This document shows, one piece after another, positions 41,634 to 51,818 of a stretch of 64,000 nucleotides of DNA (position 1 is its first letter; the number at the start of each line of letters is the position of its first letter). A program made the position numbers and the translations under genes. Below the pieces are notes generated by a model. That model made no database searches. It was not told the DNA's origin and was given only the letters and a program-made list of their open reading frames with translations. Location: assembly GCA_900320285.1 (NCBI GenBank), contig ONRQ01000007.1, forward strand, positions 49,036 to 113,035, written 5' to 3'. Source of the DNA: an uncultured Eubacteriales bacterium (GTDB taxonomy: Bacteria; Bacillota; Clostridia; Peptostreptococcales; Anaerovoracaceae).

Positions 41634-43646
41634 TTGAAGAATATCGGACGCAGTATAGGGACATATCTGATCATATTTGTGGTCGTGCTCAGCCTGTCCA
41701 TGATGCTCAGAGGCATGGCAGGGAATGCAGACGTCAAAGAGGTCAAGTTCTCACAGTTTGCGACGCACCTTGAAAAAGGGGATTTTGAGACTATCAACAT
41801 CACTGACAGAAAACTTGTCGGCGAGAAGAAGGACGGAACCAAAGAGGTTACCTATGCACCTTCACTTCTCGAGATCAGCTGGCTTGAGGAGAATACACTC
41901 AATCCTATGCTCGCAGAGCACAAGATCGAGCTCGAGAGTGAACCGCCTAAGAGTGAATACACTTTGCTTAATATTCTACCGACACTGCTCATGGTGGTAG
42001 CTATGGGCTTCCTCTTCTATTTCATGATGAGTCAGGGAGGCAACAAGCAGGCTTTCCAGTTCGGAAAGAACCGCGCAAGGCTCTACAAGAGCGACTCCAA
42101 GTCGATCACTTTCAAGGATGTTGCCGGTCTGGAAGAGGAGAAGGTAGAACTCTCAGAAATCGTGGACTTCCTCCGCAATCCGGGCAAGTACACCAAGCTT
42201 GGTGCCCGCATACCAAAGGGCGTTCTGCTCGTGGGCTCGCCTGGTACCGGAAAGACTTACATCTCGCGTGCGACCGCAGGTGAAGCGGGAGTACCGTTCT
42301 TCACAATTTCGGGTTCGGACTTCGTTGAGATGTTCGTAGGTGTCGGTGCTTCCAGAGTAAGAGACCTCTTTAATGAGGCTAAAAAGAACGCGCCATGCAT
42401 CGTGTTTATTGATGAGATCGACGCTGTCGGAAGACGCAGGGGCGCAGGTCTCGGCGGCGGCAATGATGAGAGAGAGCAGACACTGAATCAGCTCCTCGTT
42501 GAGATGGACGGATTTGACGGAAATCTCGGAATCATCATCCTGGCTGCTACCAACAGACCTGACGTGCTCGACCCGGCTCTGCTGAGACCGGGCAGATTCG
42601 ACAGACAGATCGTGATAGGAATGCCTGATATCAGGGCAAGGGAAGAGCTGTTCAGACTGTACACAAAGAACAAACCTCTCGACAAGGACGTTTCACCTGA
42701 GATCCTTGCGAAAAGGACTCCGGGATTCTCGCCGGCAGATATCGAGAACCTCATCAACGAGGCTGCTCTTCTGACAGCAAGAAGAAACGGAACCAAGATC
42801 AGGATGGATGAGATCGAGGAGGCTACAACCAAGGTAATGGCCGGACCTCAGAAGAAGTCAAGAGTAATCTCCGATGCGGAGAAGAAGCTGACTGCATATC
42901 ACGAAGCAGGCCACGCGATCGTTATGCGCGCCACACCTGGTTCGGATCCTGTACATCAGATTACCATCATCCCGAGAGGAATGGCCGGCGGATTCACGAT
43001 GTGGCTGCCTGAAGAGGACAGGTTCTTCGAGACCAGAGGCCACATGATAGATAATATAAAGCATCTTCTTGGCGGAAGAGTGGCCGAAGAGCTCAAGCTT
43101 GATGACATATCGACGGGAGCCAGCAACGACCTGGAACGTGCTACAGGTATAGCACGCCAGATGATCACCAAGTACGGCTTCAGCGAAAAGCTCGGTCCTG
43201 TATCTTTCAGCTCAAGTGATGAAGTGTTCCTCGGAAGAGACTTCTCGACACGTCAGAACTATTCTGAAGAGGTAGCATCGGAAGTTGACCACGAGATAAG
43301 AACACTGCTGACCCAGTGCTACGCTGAAACCAAAAGGATACTTCAGGAACACGATGCTGCCTTCGAGAGAGTTGCTCAGGCTCTGCTGCTCGTAGAGACC
43401 CTTGACGGTGACCAGTTCGAGAGACTCTTCACAGGCGAGGCAGATCCTGAAACCATCAGGCAGGAGATCGAGAGCGAGAACAAAGAGATCGCACGTAAAA
43501 ATAAAAAAGAAGCTGAAGAATCGAAGCGTATCGAGGAAGAGGAAAAAAGGCTGATGAGAGAAGAGCTCCAGAAGCTCAATGCCGCAGCAATACCTGACGA
43601 CCGCGAAGTTGTAAGCTTCGAGACAGACGACAAAGATCTGAAGTGA
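41634..43646 (+). CDS. ftsH: ATP-dependent zinc metalloprotease FtsH
   Basis: A 670-residue membrane AAA protease. Two transmembrane helices (residues 10-26 and 112-132) flank an extracytoplasmic loop. Walker A GSPGTGKT is at 201-208, Walker [13 protein letters not shown] near 260 and the zinc site HEAGH at 423-427. The C-terminal 60 residues form an acidic/basic coiled tail ([19 protein letters not shown]). The start codon is TTG, supported by AAAGGAAATT upstream and the normal [13 protein letters not shown] terminus. It degrades unassembled membrane and regulatory proteins. Confidence 0.96.
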   Translation: MKNIGRSIGTYLIIFVVVLSLSMMLRGMAGNADVKEVKFSQFATHLEKGDFETINITDRKLVGEKKDGTKEVTYAPSLLEISWLEENTLNPMLAEHKIELESEPPKSEYTLLNILPTLLMVVAMGFLFYFMMSQGGNKQAFQFGKNRARLYKSDSKSITFKDVAGLEEEKVELSEIVDFLRNPGKYTKLGARIPKGVLLVGSPGTGKTYISRATAGEAGVPFFTISGSDFVEMFVGVGASRVRDLFNEAKKNAPCIVFIDEIDAVGRRRGAGLGGGNDEREQTLNQLLVEMDGFDGNLGIIILAATNRPDVLDPALLRPGRFDRQIVIGMPDIRAREELFRLYTKNKPLDKDVSPEILAKRTPGFSPADIENLINEAALLTARRNGTKIRMDEIEEATTKVMAGPQKKSRVISDAEKKLTAYHEAGHAIVMRATPGSDPVHQITIIPRGMAGGFTMWLPEEDRFFETRGHMIDNIKHLLGGRVAEELKLDDISTGASNDLERATGIARQMITKYGFSEKLGPVSFSSSDEVFLGRDFSTRQNYSEEVASEVDHEIRTLLTQCYAETKRILQEHDAAFERVAQALLLVETLDGDQFERLFTGEADPETIRQEIESENKEIARKNKKEAEESKRIEEEEKRLMREELQKLNAAAIPDDREVVSFETDDKDLK

Positions 43647-43675
43647 TCTGACCTAAAGAGCGGAGAAGAATCAAT

Positions 43676-45256
43676 ATGAAGATAACCATAAATGACTGTT
43701 TAAAACTGGACGCGTTCAGAGGAAGCCGCATTCTTTCATGCAAGGATGAGTGCTCAAGACGCGTCAGATCCGTATCCGTGCTTGATGAGTACGATCTCGA
43801 TATGGGGGTCGAGCGTAACGGCCTCAAGGATCAGATGGTAATTACACATTTCTGGTCCAGCAGGGACAATATAGCTGCTCAGAAGAAAGCAGTGGGCGAC
43901 CTCGGAAAGAAGGGAATAAGTGCCCTTGTCATCTATCTCAATGACAGAGGCGTCAAAGCGGTGGATCCTGAAGTCATTGCGGCTGCAGAGGAAGCCCGGC
44001 TTCCGCTTATTACCATAGCTGACAACGGCAGCATAACTTACAGCATGCTCATAGAGCAGGTGCTCGATAAGATCCTTTATGGCGAGAATTACACAGACAA
44101 TATTCTCAACAATACGATCTATCATCTGCTCAACTTCGAAAAGCACAGCAATTTCCCTGCTGCGCTGAGAGAAGCCGCGCTCAATAACAACTATCAGGTA
44201 GTGCTGATGACAGAGGAGTACAATACCATACTCACTGTCGAGACAAGGCATCTTGTAAAGATAGAAGACGCGGTGCAGGCTGCACGCAAGCTTGACGCGT
44301 TCTCGATGACGGGTTTCACCCGTGTAGAGATAGAGGGCGTTGTTACATACTGGGGCTTTATCAATATCAAGGATAAGAGATATATCCTTGTCATAGTAGA
44401 CAATGAAGATGAGTACTCGGCCGCCGAGATGAGCAAGCTCGCTCAGACGATAGAGCTCGCGATCGGAATGTGGAAGTACACTCCGGACAGAGACTCCAGG
44501 GCTGAATTCATCAAATCCGCTGTGCGCGGCGACATTTCATTCTGCCATACACTGCTTGATGAGTCGGGACTCCGCGGCATGCAGTTCACATGTGCTTTTT
44601 ATATCAGGAATGCCGGCGATTCAGTCGACACTTTCATGGATATACTTGCTGAATACAAGAAAAAGGCAAACTTCGGACTGCTGACTACGACGGAATCGAA
44701 CGAGATCTACGGTATCGTATATACGGACGGCGGACAGGAGAGGGGCATAGAAGTCAAGAATGCCTGCCTCGAGATGTTCAATGAGCTTAAATCTGTCAAA
44801 AAAGACGAGCGCATATTCCATGTAACCGGTCTGCAGAGACTGGAAAGCTGCGTGGATGGCTTCAAAATGATCAACAAGACGGCCAGATACATGGAGAAGG
44901 TCTTCCCGTACAAGAGAGTTTTCTCTAAGTATGAGATATCCATGGTAAGCGACTGCGTTTACATGCAGAGCGGATCGCAGATGCAGCGCAAGATGTATCT
45001 CGATCTTCTGGAACCGTTTGAACGCGAAGTTTCGCAGAACAAGGGAAGGATGCTCGTTGATACTCTTTCAACGTTTGTGCTCGACGCCGGCATGAACTCA
45101 GGCAGAACTGCGGACTTCCTTGAAATACACAATAATACCGTGCAGTACAGACTCAAGAAGGCCAATGAGATACTTGGCGCTGAGATGACTGCCAACAGAG
45201 TTATACCTGGTCTCACACTTGCACTTGCCCTCAAGAGGCTTGAAGAGGAGAAATGA
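43676..45256 (+). CDS. PucR/CdaR-type transcriptional regulator
   Basis: A 526-residue protein with an N-terminal PucR-like domain (ITINDCLKLDAFRGSRILSC; GISALVIYLNDRGVKAVDPEVI), a middle GGDEF-like degenerate region and a C-terminal PucR helix-turn-helix LEIHNNTVQYRLKKANEILG. Members sense purines or sugars-acids. The gene overlaps nothing and is followed by coaX with a one-base gap, so it is probably cotranscribed with coaX and dus. No obvious target lies adjacent. Confidence 0.85.
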   Translation: MKITINDCLKLDAFRGSRILSCKDECSRRVRSVSVLDEYDLDMGVERNGLKDQMVITHFWSSRDNIAAQKKAVGDLGKKGISALVIYLNDRGVKAVDPEVIAAAEEARLPLITIADNGSITYSMLIEQVLDKILYGENYTDNILNNTIYHLLNFEKHSNFPAALREAALNNNYQVVLMTEEYNTILTVETRHLVKIEDAVQAARKLDAFSMTGFTRVEIEGVVTYWGFINIKDKRYILVIVDNEDEYSAAEMSKLAQTIELAIGMWKYTPDRDSRAEFIKSAVRGDISFCHTLLDESGLRGMQFTCAFYIRNAGDSVDTFMDILAEYKKKANFGLLTTTESNEIYGIVYTDGGQERGIEVKNACLEMFNELKSVKKDERIFHVTGLQRLESCVDGFKMINKTARYMEKVFPYKRVFSKYEISMVSDCVYMQSGSQMQRKMYLDLLEPFEREVSQNKGRMLVDTLSTFVLDAGMNSGRTADFLEIHNNTVQYRLKKANEILGAEMTANRVIPGLTLALALKRLEEEK

Positions 45257-45257
45257 T

Positions 45258-46073
45258 ATGCTTCTGGCGATAGACGTTGGTAATACGAATATAGTAGTAG
45301 GCGTGTTCGAAGGTCCTTCCCTGGTGGAAAGCTGGAGACTGGCGACCGATAACAGGCGGTCCGCGGACGAATACGGAACGATACTTGGTTCGATGTACAG
45401 ACGCATTGACATTACTGAAAAAGACATCGACGATATTATTATCGCTTCGGTCGTACCTTCACTGCTGTTCACACTCGAGCACATGTCTCTCAAATTCTAC
45501 AATAAGAATCCTATAGTTGTAGAGCAGGGCATCAAGACCGGCATTAAAATCAAGTATGAGAACCCGCGCGCATTAGGAGCTGACCGTTTAGTCAACTCTG
45601 TTGCTGCTCATGAAAGATACGGCGGAGACCTCATAGTAATAGATTTTGGTACTGCTACGACGTTCGACTGCGTGTCCGCAGACGGAACTTTTCTCGGCGG
45701 AGCAATAGCGCCGGGAATGAAAACTCAGGCCGCGGCACTCTTTGAACACACAGCCAAGCTGCCTAATGTCGATCTCGAGATCCCGGGAAGATTCATTGCC
45801 CGCAATACATCTGAAGGCATGCAGTCAGGTCTGATTTATGGCCATATGGGCTTCACTGAGCACATGATAAAAGGCATGAAACAGGAGATGGCCAGTGAAC
45901 TCGGATGTGATCCGGACAAGATAAAGGTCATAGCCACCGGCGGTATGGCAACGATGGTAGAGAGTGGTGTCGACTGCATAGACGTGATCGACAGAAGACT
46001 TACTCTCGACGGACTCAAGATGCTGTACGATAAAAACAAGGGCTTCAACAAAAAGAGGGTATTGCAGGATTAG
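45258..46073 (+). CDS. coaX: Type III pantothenate kinase
   Basis: About 271 residues. Phosphate-binding MLLAIDVGNTNIVVGVFEG opens the ASKHA fold; GADRLVNSVAAHERYGGDLIVIDFGTATTFD is the second half of the active site. CoaX makes 4'-phosphopantothenate for coenzyme A and acyl carrier protein (acpP lies at 55388). The ATG at 45258 places the conserved first strand at the N terminus; longer frames overlap the regulator. Confidence 0.95.
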   Translation: MLLAIDVGNTNIVVGVFEGPSLVESWRLATDNRRSADEYGTILGSMYRRIDITEKDIDDIIIASVVPSLLFTLEHMSLKFYNKNPIVVEQGIKTGIKIKYENPRALGADRLVNSVAAHERYGGDLIVIDFGTATTFDCVSADGTFLGGAIAPGMKTQAAALFEHTAKLPNVDLEIPGRFIARNTSEGMQSGLIYGHMGFTEHMIKGMKQEMASELGCDPDKIKVIATGGMATMVESGVDCIDVIDRRLTLDGLKMLYDKNKGFNKKRVLQD

Positions 46074-46081
46074 AAGCATAG

Positions 46082-47029
46082 ATGAACATAGGAAATTTAA
46101 CACTGAAATCCCCTTTTGTGCTTGCGCCTATGGCGGGGTTTACGGATGCGGTGATGCGTACCTTATGTGAGGAACAGGGTGCTGCTCTGACCTATACGGA
46201 GATGGTGAGTGCAAAGGGCCTGTATTACGGCGGAAGCAAGACGAACAATCTTACGTATATACCGGATGGCGCCGGCCCGACTGCGATCCAGATATTCGGC
46301 AGTGAGCCGGAAGTCATGGCATATGCTGCCCGCGAGCTCGACAGTCTTAAGAATGAAGTGCTCGATATAAACATGGGCTGCCCTGTACCGAAAGTCGTCC
46401 GGAACGGAGACGGATCCGCACTGATGCGTGACCCGGATCTCGTATGTGAGATCGTTAAAGCTGTCTCATCAGCTACGGAAAAGCCTGTGACTGTAAAGAT
46501 CCGAAAGGGATTCGACAGGCCGAATGCCGTAGAGGTTGCTCTCGCTGCTCAGGAAGGCGGCGCAGCTGCTGTCTGTGTTCACGGAAGAACCCGCAGCCAG
46601 TATTACAGCGGTGAGACAGACAGGGGCATCATAAAGGATGTGAAAGACGCATTGAATATCCCGGTAATAGCAAGCGGAGATGTTACGGATGCTGCCTCAG
46701 GCATGAGCATGCTGGCTGAGACCGGATGCGACATGGTCATGATAGGCCGCGGCGCGCTTGGAAATCCGTGGATATTCAGAGAACTTGACGCTGCGTACAA
46801 AGGACTCGACATCCCGCCGCGCCCCACAGATGAGGAGAAGGTCACAATGATGATCAGACACCTCGGGATGCTGTGCGGACTCAAGGGAGAGTCAACAGGT
46901 GTCAGGGAATTCAGAAAATACATAATGAGATATACAAAAGGCATGCACGGAGCCGCTGCAGTCAGACGCAGGGCAAATGACGCGGTAAGCCTTGAAGAAA
47001 TGAAGGAAGTCATACAGATTGGCTGGTAA
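46082..47029 (+). CDS. dus: tRNA-dihydrouridine synthase
   Basis: A 315-residue FMN TIM-barrel enzyme. FVLAPMAGFTDAVMRTLC, DINMGCPVPKVVRNGDGSALMRDPDL (with the catalytic Cys) and VCVHGRTRSQYYSG are DusB-like motifs; MIGRGALGNPWIF is the phosphate-binding loop. It reduces specific uridines in tRNA. Its 3' end overlaps the next gene by 11 bases. Confidence 0.94.
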   Translation: MNIGNLTLKSPFVLAPMAGFTDAVMRTLCEEQGAALTYTEMVSAKGLYYGGSKTNNLTYIPDGAGPTAIQIFGSEPEVMAYAARELDSLKNEVLDINMGCPVPKVVRNGDGSALMRDPDLVCEIVKAVSSATEKPVTVKIRKGFDRPNAVEVALAAQEGGAAAVCVHGRTRSQYYSGETDRGIIKDVKDALNIPVIASGDVTDAASGMSMLAETGCDMVMIGRGALGNPWIFRELDAAYKGLDIPPRPTDEEKVTMMIRHLGMLCGLKGESTGVREFRKYIMRYTKGMHGAAAVRRRANDAVSLEEMKEVIQIGW

Positions 47030-48314
47030 ACATAATACGAAAAACTTAATTAAGAAGCTGCTGCTTCCGGCAATACTGGTGCTGGCAGCTTTTGTTTTGT
47101 CCGGATGCTCAACATGGAGCAGCTTCCGACAGACTTTTATTACTCAACCTCAGAGTGATACCGATCCGACGATCACTATCGGAGTTATAGAACCGCAGTC
47201 GGGAAGATACGCCACGAAGGGAAAAGATGAGATCAAGGGGATAGAGCTTGCCAACAGCATTTACAATAATGTTGACGGTTATAAGGTGAACCTGGTAAAG
47301 GTTGACACGCAGTCGACCGTAGCAGGTACTGAAACTGCAATCAAAGCGCTTATAGAGATGCATCCGGTCGCAATCATCGGCTCTGCAGGAGAGGCTTCAT
47401 CGCTCACCATAGGCGAATATGTGGATGAAGCGGGTATCCCTACGATAACACCTGCTGCCACGAATCCGCTGATCACACAGAACAGCAGGTTCTATTTCAG
47501 AGCATGCGTGACAGAGTCGCAGATGGGAGAAGGCCTTGCTGAATATGCAGCTAAAGAGCTTAACTCCAGGAGAATAGCAGTTGTCAGCGTTAAAAACGAC
47601 AGCAGCACAGCGGCATTGCTCGAAGGCTTCGACAGGAGGATCAAAAAGATAGCCGGAAAACGCAACAGGGCTGTTATTCTGAGCAAGGAAATTCTGCCGG
47701 TAGAAGATGAAATGAGAAAGGCTCTTGCAGAAATACGCAGAAACGGCATTGAAGTCTGTTTTGTATCGATGGGAGCCGAAGAGATGGATTCTTTCTTTAC
47801 CATGGCTGAAGAAATGGGAATCGGGAGCGTAACTTTCCTGGGTACCAGAAGCTGGGGCGATCCGGCATTCATATCCATGATGGATAAGCACAAGGATATC
47901 AAGGTAGTATTCCCGTATGAGTCGGTGCTGACCAAAAATGATGACACATCAGATACATATACTGAAGAGGCTCAGCGTTTCCAGATCGAGTATGCAAACA
48001 GATACGGAGCGAATGACATGCCGACAGACAACGCTGCTCTTGCCTATGACTCATATCTGCTTCTGATAAACGCTTTCCATAACGCGAAGTCGACGAAGGG
48101 AGAAGATATCCGGAACGCAATGCTCGGCTTTGACGGACTCAAGTGTGCAACGGGACTGTTTACCTTTGATGAGAATGGAAACGTTGTCAGATCCGTAACA
48201 CTTTCAACGATCAAAGACGGCAAACCTGTCACAGAATATGTCACAAAGAAAGAAGCGGAAGCTCAGGAACTCGAAGATCTTGAGAATGTAGTGCCCGAAG
48301 ATTCCGGCAACTGA
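47019..48314 (+). CDS. Leu/Ile/Val-binding-type lipoprotein, orphan
   Basis: A 431-residue extracytoplasmic substrate-binding protein of the branched-chain amino acid (Peripla_BP_6) type. The signal segment LLLPAILVLAAFVLSGCSTW ends with a lipobox (LSGC), so it is lipid-anchored. The mature part has VIEPQSGRYATKGKDEIKGIELANSIYNN and IIGSAGEASS. The start is TTG at 47019 with GAAGGAAG upstream; no later ATG would keep the signal peptide. No permease or ATPase gene adjoins, so it is an orphan or interacts with a distant system. Confidence 0.88.
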   Translation: MAGKHNTKNLIKKLLLPAILVLAAFVLSGCSTWSSFRQTFITQPQSDTDPTITIGVIEPQSGRYATKGKDEIKGIELANSIYNNVDGYKVNLVKVDTQSTVAGTETAIKALIEMHPVAIIGSAGEASSLTIGEYVDEAGIPTITPAATNPLITQNSRFYFRACVTESQMGEGLAEYAAKELNSRRIAVVSVKNDSSTAALLEGFDRRIKKIAGKRNRAVILSKEILPVEDEMRKALAEIRRNGIEVCFVSMGAEEMDSFFTMAEEMGIGSVTFLGTRSWGDPAFISMMDKHKDIKVVFPYESVLTKNDDTSDTYTEEAQRFQIEYANRYGANDMPTDNAALAYDSYLLLINAFHNAKSTKGEDIRNAMLGFDGLKCATGLFTFDENGNVVRSVTLSTIKDGKPVTEYVTKKEAEAQELEDLENVVPEDSGN

Positions 48315-48327
48315 TAAGGAGAACTAC

Positions 48328-49761
48328 ATGGGATATCTTGAAAGAATCGATGCTTATAAGGACGAAATGCTGAATACGCTTGCAGAGTCGATCTCAAAGC
48401 CAAGTGTAAAAGCAGACCCTGTAAAAACTAAGGACGGAGAGCTTCTGCCGTTCGGACAGGGCGTACACGAAGCGTTCATCAGCATGCTCGAAAAGGGAAA
48501 AGAGCTTGGATTCGATACCTATAATGACGATAATTATGCCGGCCACATCGAGTGGAAGTCGGAAAACGGCGGAGATGAGTATTTTGGAATAATAGGTCAT
48601 CTTGATGTAGTTCCTGTTGGCAGCGGCTGGTCGACTGACCCATTTGAGATGGTCGATAAGGGTGACGGTTTTGTTTACGGAAGAGGCACATCGGACGACA
48701 AAGGCCCGGTGGTCGCAATCCTTTACGCTCTCAAGGCTCTTAAAGACGAGGGCCTGAAGCCTAAGATGAATATCAGGCTGGTACTGGGACTTGATGAGGA
48801 AACAGGACACATCAGCTCTGAGCACTATACAGAGCACTGTGGACAACCTGCGCAGGGATTCACCCCTGACGCAGATTTTCCGCTTGTCAACGGTGAGATG
48901 GGCATACTTGTGTTTGAACTCGCAAGGAAATTCTCATCAAAGCCTGGCAAGGATGACTTAAGACTCACAAAACTTGATGGTGGTACGGCTCATAATGCGG
49001 TTCCTGCATATGCCAGGGCAGTCATAGCAGGAAGCAAGGAGCAGTATGATCTCATAGCTGCAAGAGCGAAACTTTTCTGCGAAGAGACAGGATACACTCT
49101 AAAAACAAAAAAGCAGGGTTCCTCGCTCATCATAGAAGTCTTCGGTACAGCTGCACACGGAGCACATCCGGACCTGGGGCTAAATGCGGTGAGCATCCTG
49201 ATGGATTTTCTGGGAAGAATCAGTTTTGCAAATGAGGAGCTCAATGAGTTCATTGCTTTCTATAATGATAATATCGGATTTGATCTTCACGGGGAACGTA
49301 TGGGGTGCTTTTTTGAAGACGGCCCTTCAGGACCATTGATTTTTAACGTCGGAGTCGCTAATATTAACGAAGATATCGCATCAGTTGCAGTAAATATAAG
49401 ATATCCTGTAAGCTGCACTGACAGGCAGGTGCTCGAAAGCATAGAGTCTGTGCTGGAGGGAACTCCTGTCGGAATAGTGACCAGAATGGTGCAGAAGCCA
49501 GTGTATAAGGATCTTGACGATACGATGGTCACAGAATACATGAAGGCATACATAGATGAGACAGGCGACGGCGAAGCTAAGCCTATGACCATCCCTGGCG
49601 GAACATACGCCAAGATGTTCAACAACATACTTGCTTTCGGGGCCGAGTTCCCGGAAGACGAAAACACGATGCATCAGGCGGACGAGAAGTTAAGCATAGA
49701 CTCATTCATGAAAATGGCACGTGTCTACGCAAGAGCGATCGAATCCCTCTGCTGTAAATAA
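48328..49761 (+). CDS. pepV: PepV-like dipeptidase (Sapep family, M20)
   Basis: A 477-residue M20 zinc peptidase. The metal ligands lie in IIGHLDVVPVGSGWSTDPF, FVYGRGTSDDKGPV, LGLDEETGHIS and the C-terminal DENTMHQADEKL. The middle insertion lid domain (GTAHNAVPAYARAVIAGSK, GTAAHGAHPDLGLNAVSILMDFL) is typical of PepV. It hydrolyses dipeptides in the cytoplasm. RBS AAGGAG is at the start. Confidence 0.93.
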   Translation: MGYLERIDAYKDEMLNTLAESISKPSVKADPVKTKDGELLPFGQGVHEAFISMLEKGKELGFDTYNDDNYAGHIEWKSENGGDEYFGIIGHLDVVPVGSGWSTDPFEMVDKGDGFVYGRGTSDDKGPVVAILYALKALKDEGLKPKMNIRLVLGLDEETGHISSEHYTEHCGQPAQGFTPDADFPLVNGEMGILVFELARKFSSKPGKDDLRLTKLDGGTAHNAVPAYARAVIAGSKEQYDLIAARAKLFCEETGYTLKTKKQGSSLIIEVFGTAAHGAHPDLGLNAVSILMDFLGRISFANEELNEFIAFYNDNIGFDLHGERMGCFFEDGPSGPLIFNVGVANINEDIASVAVNIRYPVSCTDRQVLESIESVLEGTPVGIVTRMVQKPVYKDLDDTMVTEYMKAYIDETGDGEAKPMTIPGGTYAKMFNNILAFGAEFPEDENTMHQADEKLSIDSFMKMARVYARAIESLCCK

Positions 49762-49794
49762 ACGCCGCAACGCGGCAAGCTAAAATTAAATCTG

Positions 49795-49970
49795 TTTCAG
49801 GGCGTGGTGAAAGTCCACACCGGCGGTGATAGCAGGGGGCATCCTGCGTAAGTCCGCGAGCCTTGTGGCCGAACCGGTGAGATTCCGGTACCGACGGTAT
49901 AGTCCGGATGAAAGAAACAACATTACAATCTGATTTGTGATGAATGGCCTTGACCTTTTCAAGGCCATTA
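49795..49970 (+). promoter_or_regulatory. FMN riboswitch (RFN element) and expression platform
   Basis: The conserved RFN segments are all visible in order from 49795: CAGGGCGTGGTGAAAGTCC, ACACCGGCGGTGATAGCA, AAGTCCGCGAGCC, the CCGGTGAGATTCCGGTACCGA region and ACGGTATAGTCCGGATGAAAG ending near 49917. A hairpin AATGGCCTT/AAGGCCATT at 49943-49969, with a weak T run, follows and could be the terminator or an SD-sequestering partner. It lies directly ahead of ribU, so flavin probably represses riboflavin uptake. Confidence 0.93.
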
Positions 49971-50023
49971 TTAATGCCTGACAGATTCCACCAGTTCATG
50001 ATATCGAAAAGGAGGAATGTGTT

Positions 50024-50593
50024 ATGAACCAAAACCAATTGTCAACAGCCAAACTGGCAAAACTCGCAATGATGACGGCGGTATCGCTCGTTCTGCTCTT
50101 TCTGATCAGAATTCCATGGCCGCCTGCTCCGTTCCTGGTCTATGACCCTGCGGATGTGCCTATCTACATTACCGCGTTTGCTTTCGGCCCGGCAGAAGGA
50201 CTTGTAGTCACTCTGGTTGTATGCCTGCTTCAGGCATTCGGGCTCGGAGGAGACGGATTCTACGGATTCATCATGCACTTTGTCGCTACCGGAATAGTGG
50301 CTGTTGTTATAGGCATGATGTACAGAAAACAGAAGACAAAGAAGACAGCTGTCAAGGCTCTTGCCGTAGGCGTAATACTGGCTGTAATAGTCATGTGTGT
50401 CATGAACCTTATCGTAACGCCTGCATACATGGGAGCTCCGAGATCCGCGGTCGTGGCCATGCTCCCGACAGTTATAATACCGTTCAACCTTGTAAAGGCA
50501 GGAGCAAACTCGATTATTACATTCCTGCTTTATAAGAGAATCTCAGGTCTGCTCCACGGCAGCGGCAAGACAGTTGCTTCCAGCGAACAATAA
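50024..50593 (+). CDS. ribU: Riboflavin ECF transporter substrate-binding component RibU
   Basis: A 189-residue integral membrane protein with about six helices. The KLAKLAMMTAVSLVLLFLIRIP start and PFLVYDPADVPIYITAFAFGPAEGLVV motif are typical of RibU S components; it works with the energising EcfAT module encoded elsewhere. RBS AAAGGAGG before the ATG. Riboswitch control supports the substrate. Confidence 0.95.
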   Translation: MNQNQLSTAKLAKLAMMTAVSLVLLFLIRIPWPPAPFLVYDPADVPIYITAFAFGPAEGLVVTLVVCLLQAFGLGGDGFYGFIMHFVATGIVAVVIGMMYRKQKTKKTAVKALAVGVILAVIVMCVMNLIVTPAYMGAPRSAVVAMLPTVIIPFNLVKAGANSIITFLLYKRISGLLHGSGKTVASSEQ

Positions 50594-50599
50594 CAGAAT

Positions 50600-51031
50600 T
50601 TGAAAGCATTAGATCAGTCCCGGAGAAAACTGAATACTGAAGAGGATACACGCGCGCTCGGGCTTGGGATAGCAGAAGCTCTTGAGCCCGGCGATGTTGT
50701 TGCGCTCATTGGTGACCTGGGAACGGGCAAGACCGCTCTTACGAAATATATTGCCGAGGGACTCGGCATCACCGAAGAGATCAACAGTCCGACCTTCACC
50801 ATCGTAAAGGAATACAGGAGCGGAAGACTGCCGCTGTATCACTTTGATGTGTACAGGCTCGGGAGCGGTGAAGAGTTGCTGGACATCGGAGCAGAGGAAA
50901 TGCTGGACGGAGACGGTGTCTGCGTGATAGAGTGGGCCGACATCGTTGCTGATGTGCTGCCTGATGACGCGGTGGCTATACAGCTGGAGTATGGAGAAAA
51001 CGAAGGAGAACGCATTGCCGAATTTCTCTAA
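50600..51031 (+). CDS. tsaE: tRNA threonylcarbamoyladenosine biosynthesis ATPase TsaE
   Basis: A 143-residue P-loop protein with ALIGDLGTGKTALTKYIAEGL and NSPTFTIVKEY and YHFDVYRLG. It assists TsaB-TsaD in making t6A37 in ANN-decoding tRNAs. TTG at 50600 is used as the start because no ATG keeps the N-terminal half, though the RBS is weak. It begins the tsaE-tsaB-rimI-tsaD run. Confidence 0.93.
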   Translation: MKALDQSRRKLNTEEDTRALGLGIAEALEPGDVVALIGDLGTGKTALTKYIAEGLGITEEINSPTFTIVKEYRSGRLPLYHFDVYRLGSGEELLDIGAEEMLDGDGVCVIEWADIVADVLPDDAVAIQLEYGENEGERIAEFL

Positions 51032-51035
51032 GGAT

Positions 51036-51818
51036 ATGAAGATACTTGCTATTGAGACTACAGGTAAATACGGATCGGCGTCGGTCACAGATGAGACCGG
51101 CGGGGTTTTCAGTGCCTGCTCCTCCGAAGAAATGAATCATCTCAGGGGAATGATCACACTGATCGATGAAGCGCTGCGTGAAGCCGGCATCACAAAGGAT
51201 GAACTCACGCATGTTGCTGCTTCTGTCGGACCGGGATCGTTCACCGGCATCAGGATAGGAGTTACGACAGCTCGTATCATGTCTCAGATGCTGGGAATAC
51301 CGTGTATCGCTGTTTCGACGCTTGAGGCCATGGCCTGCAGATCTCTTGATAAGGCCATATCGTCCGGAGCGCTTTATGTGGTGCCGGTGATCAACGCCAG
51401 AAGGCATCAGACATATGCCGGTGTATACGAGGCTGCGTTTACGACAGATGGAGAACATCAGTCGGCCATTCCCGTCATGGAAGAAAAGCAGTATATGATA
51501 GAGGACCTGCTTGAGGAGCTTAAGAAGAAGCTGGCGGAACACAGCGGAGCTGTCGCGTTCTTTACCGGTGACGGTATTGACGCGTATAGTGACATAATTG
51601 AAAGCACCATGCCGGAAGGGTCATTCATCTTTGCGGATGAAGACCTGAGATATCAGCATGCGGAATCCGTCGCCGTGATCGCTCATAGAAAGGCAGACGC
51701 AGGCGAAACGCTTACATATGATGAACTCATACCTGAGTACATGCGCCTTGCTGAGGCAGAACAGCGCCTCAGGGCGGGAACCCTGAGCGACAGGATACGA
51801 AAGCCGGTGAAAATATGA
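51036..51818 (+). CDS. tsaB: tRNA threonylcarbamoyladenosine biosynthesis protein TsaB
   Basis: About 260 residues, an inactive ASKHA-fold partner of TsaD. The start MKILAIETTGKYGSASV and SVGPGSFTGIRIGVTTARIM are characteristic. The ATG at 51036 has TAAGGA directly upstream and four bases separate it from the tsaE stop. The C terminus ends EYMRLAEAEQRLR. Confidence 0.94.
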   Translation: MKILAIETTGKYGSASVTDETGGVFSACSSEEMNHLRGMITLIDEALREAGITKDELTHVAASVGPGSFTGIRIGVTTARIMSQMLGIPCIAVSTLEAMACRSLDKAISSGALYVVPVINARRHQTYAGVYEAAFTTDGEHQSAIPVMEEKQYMIEDLLEELKKKLAEHSGAVAFFTGDGIDAYSDIIESTMPEGSFIFADEDLRYQHAESVAVIAHRKADAGETLTYDELIPEYMRLAEAEQRLRAGTLSDRIRKPVKI

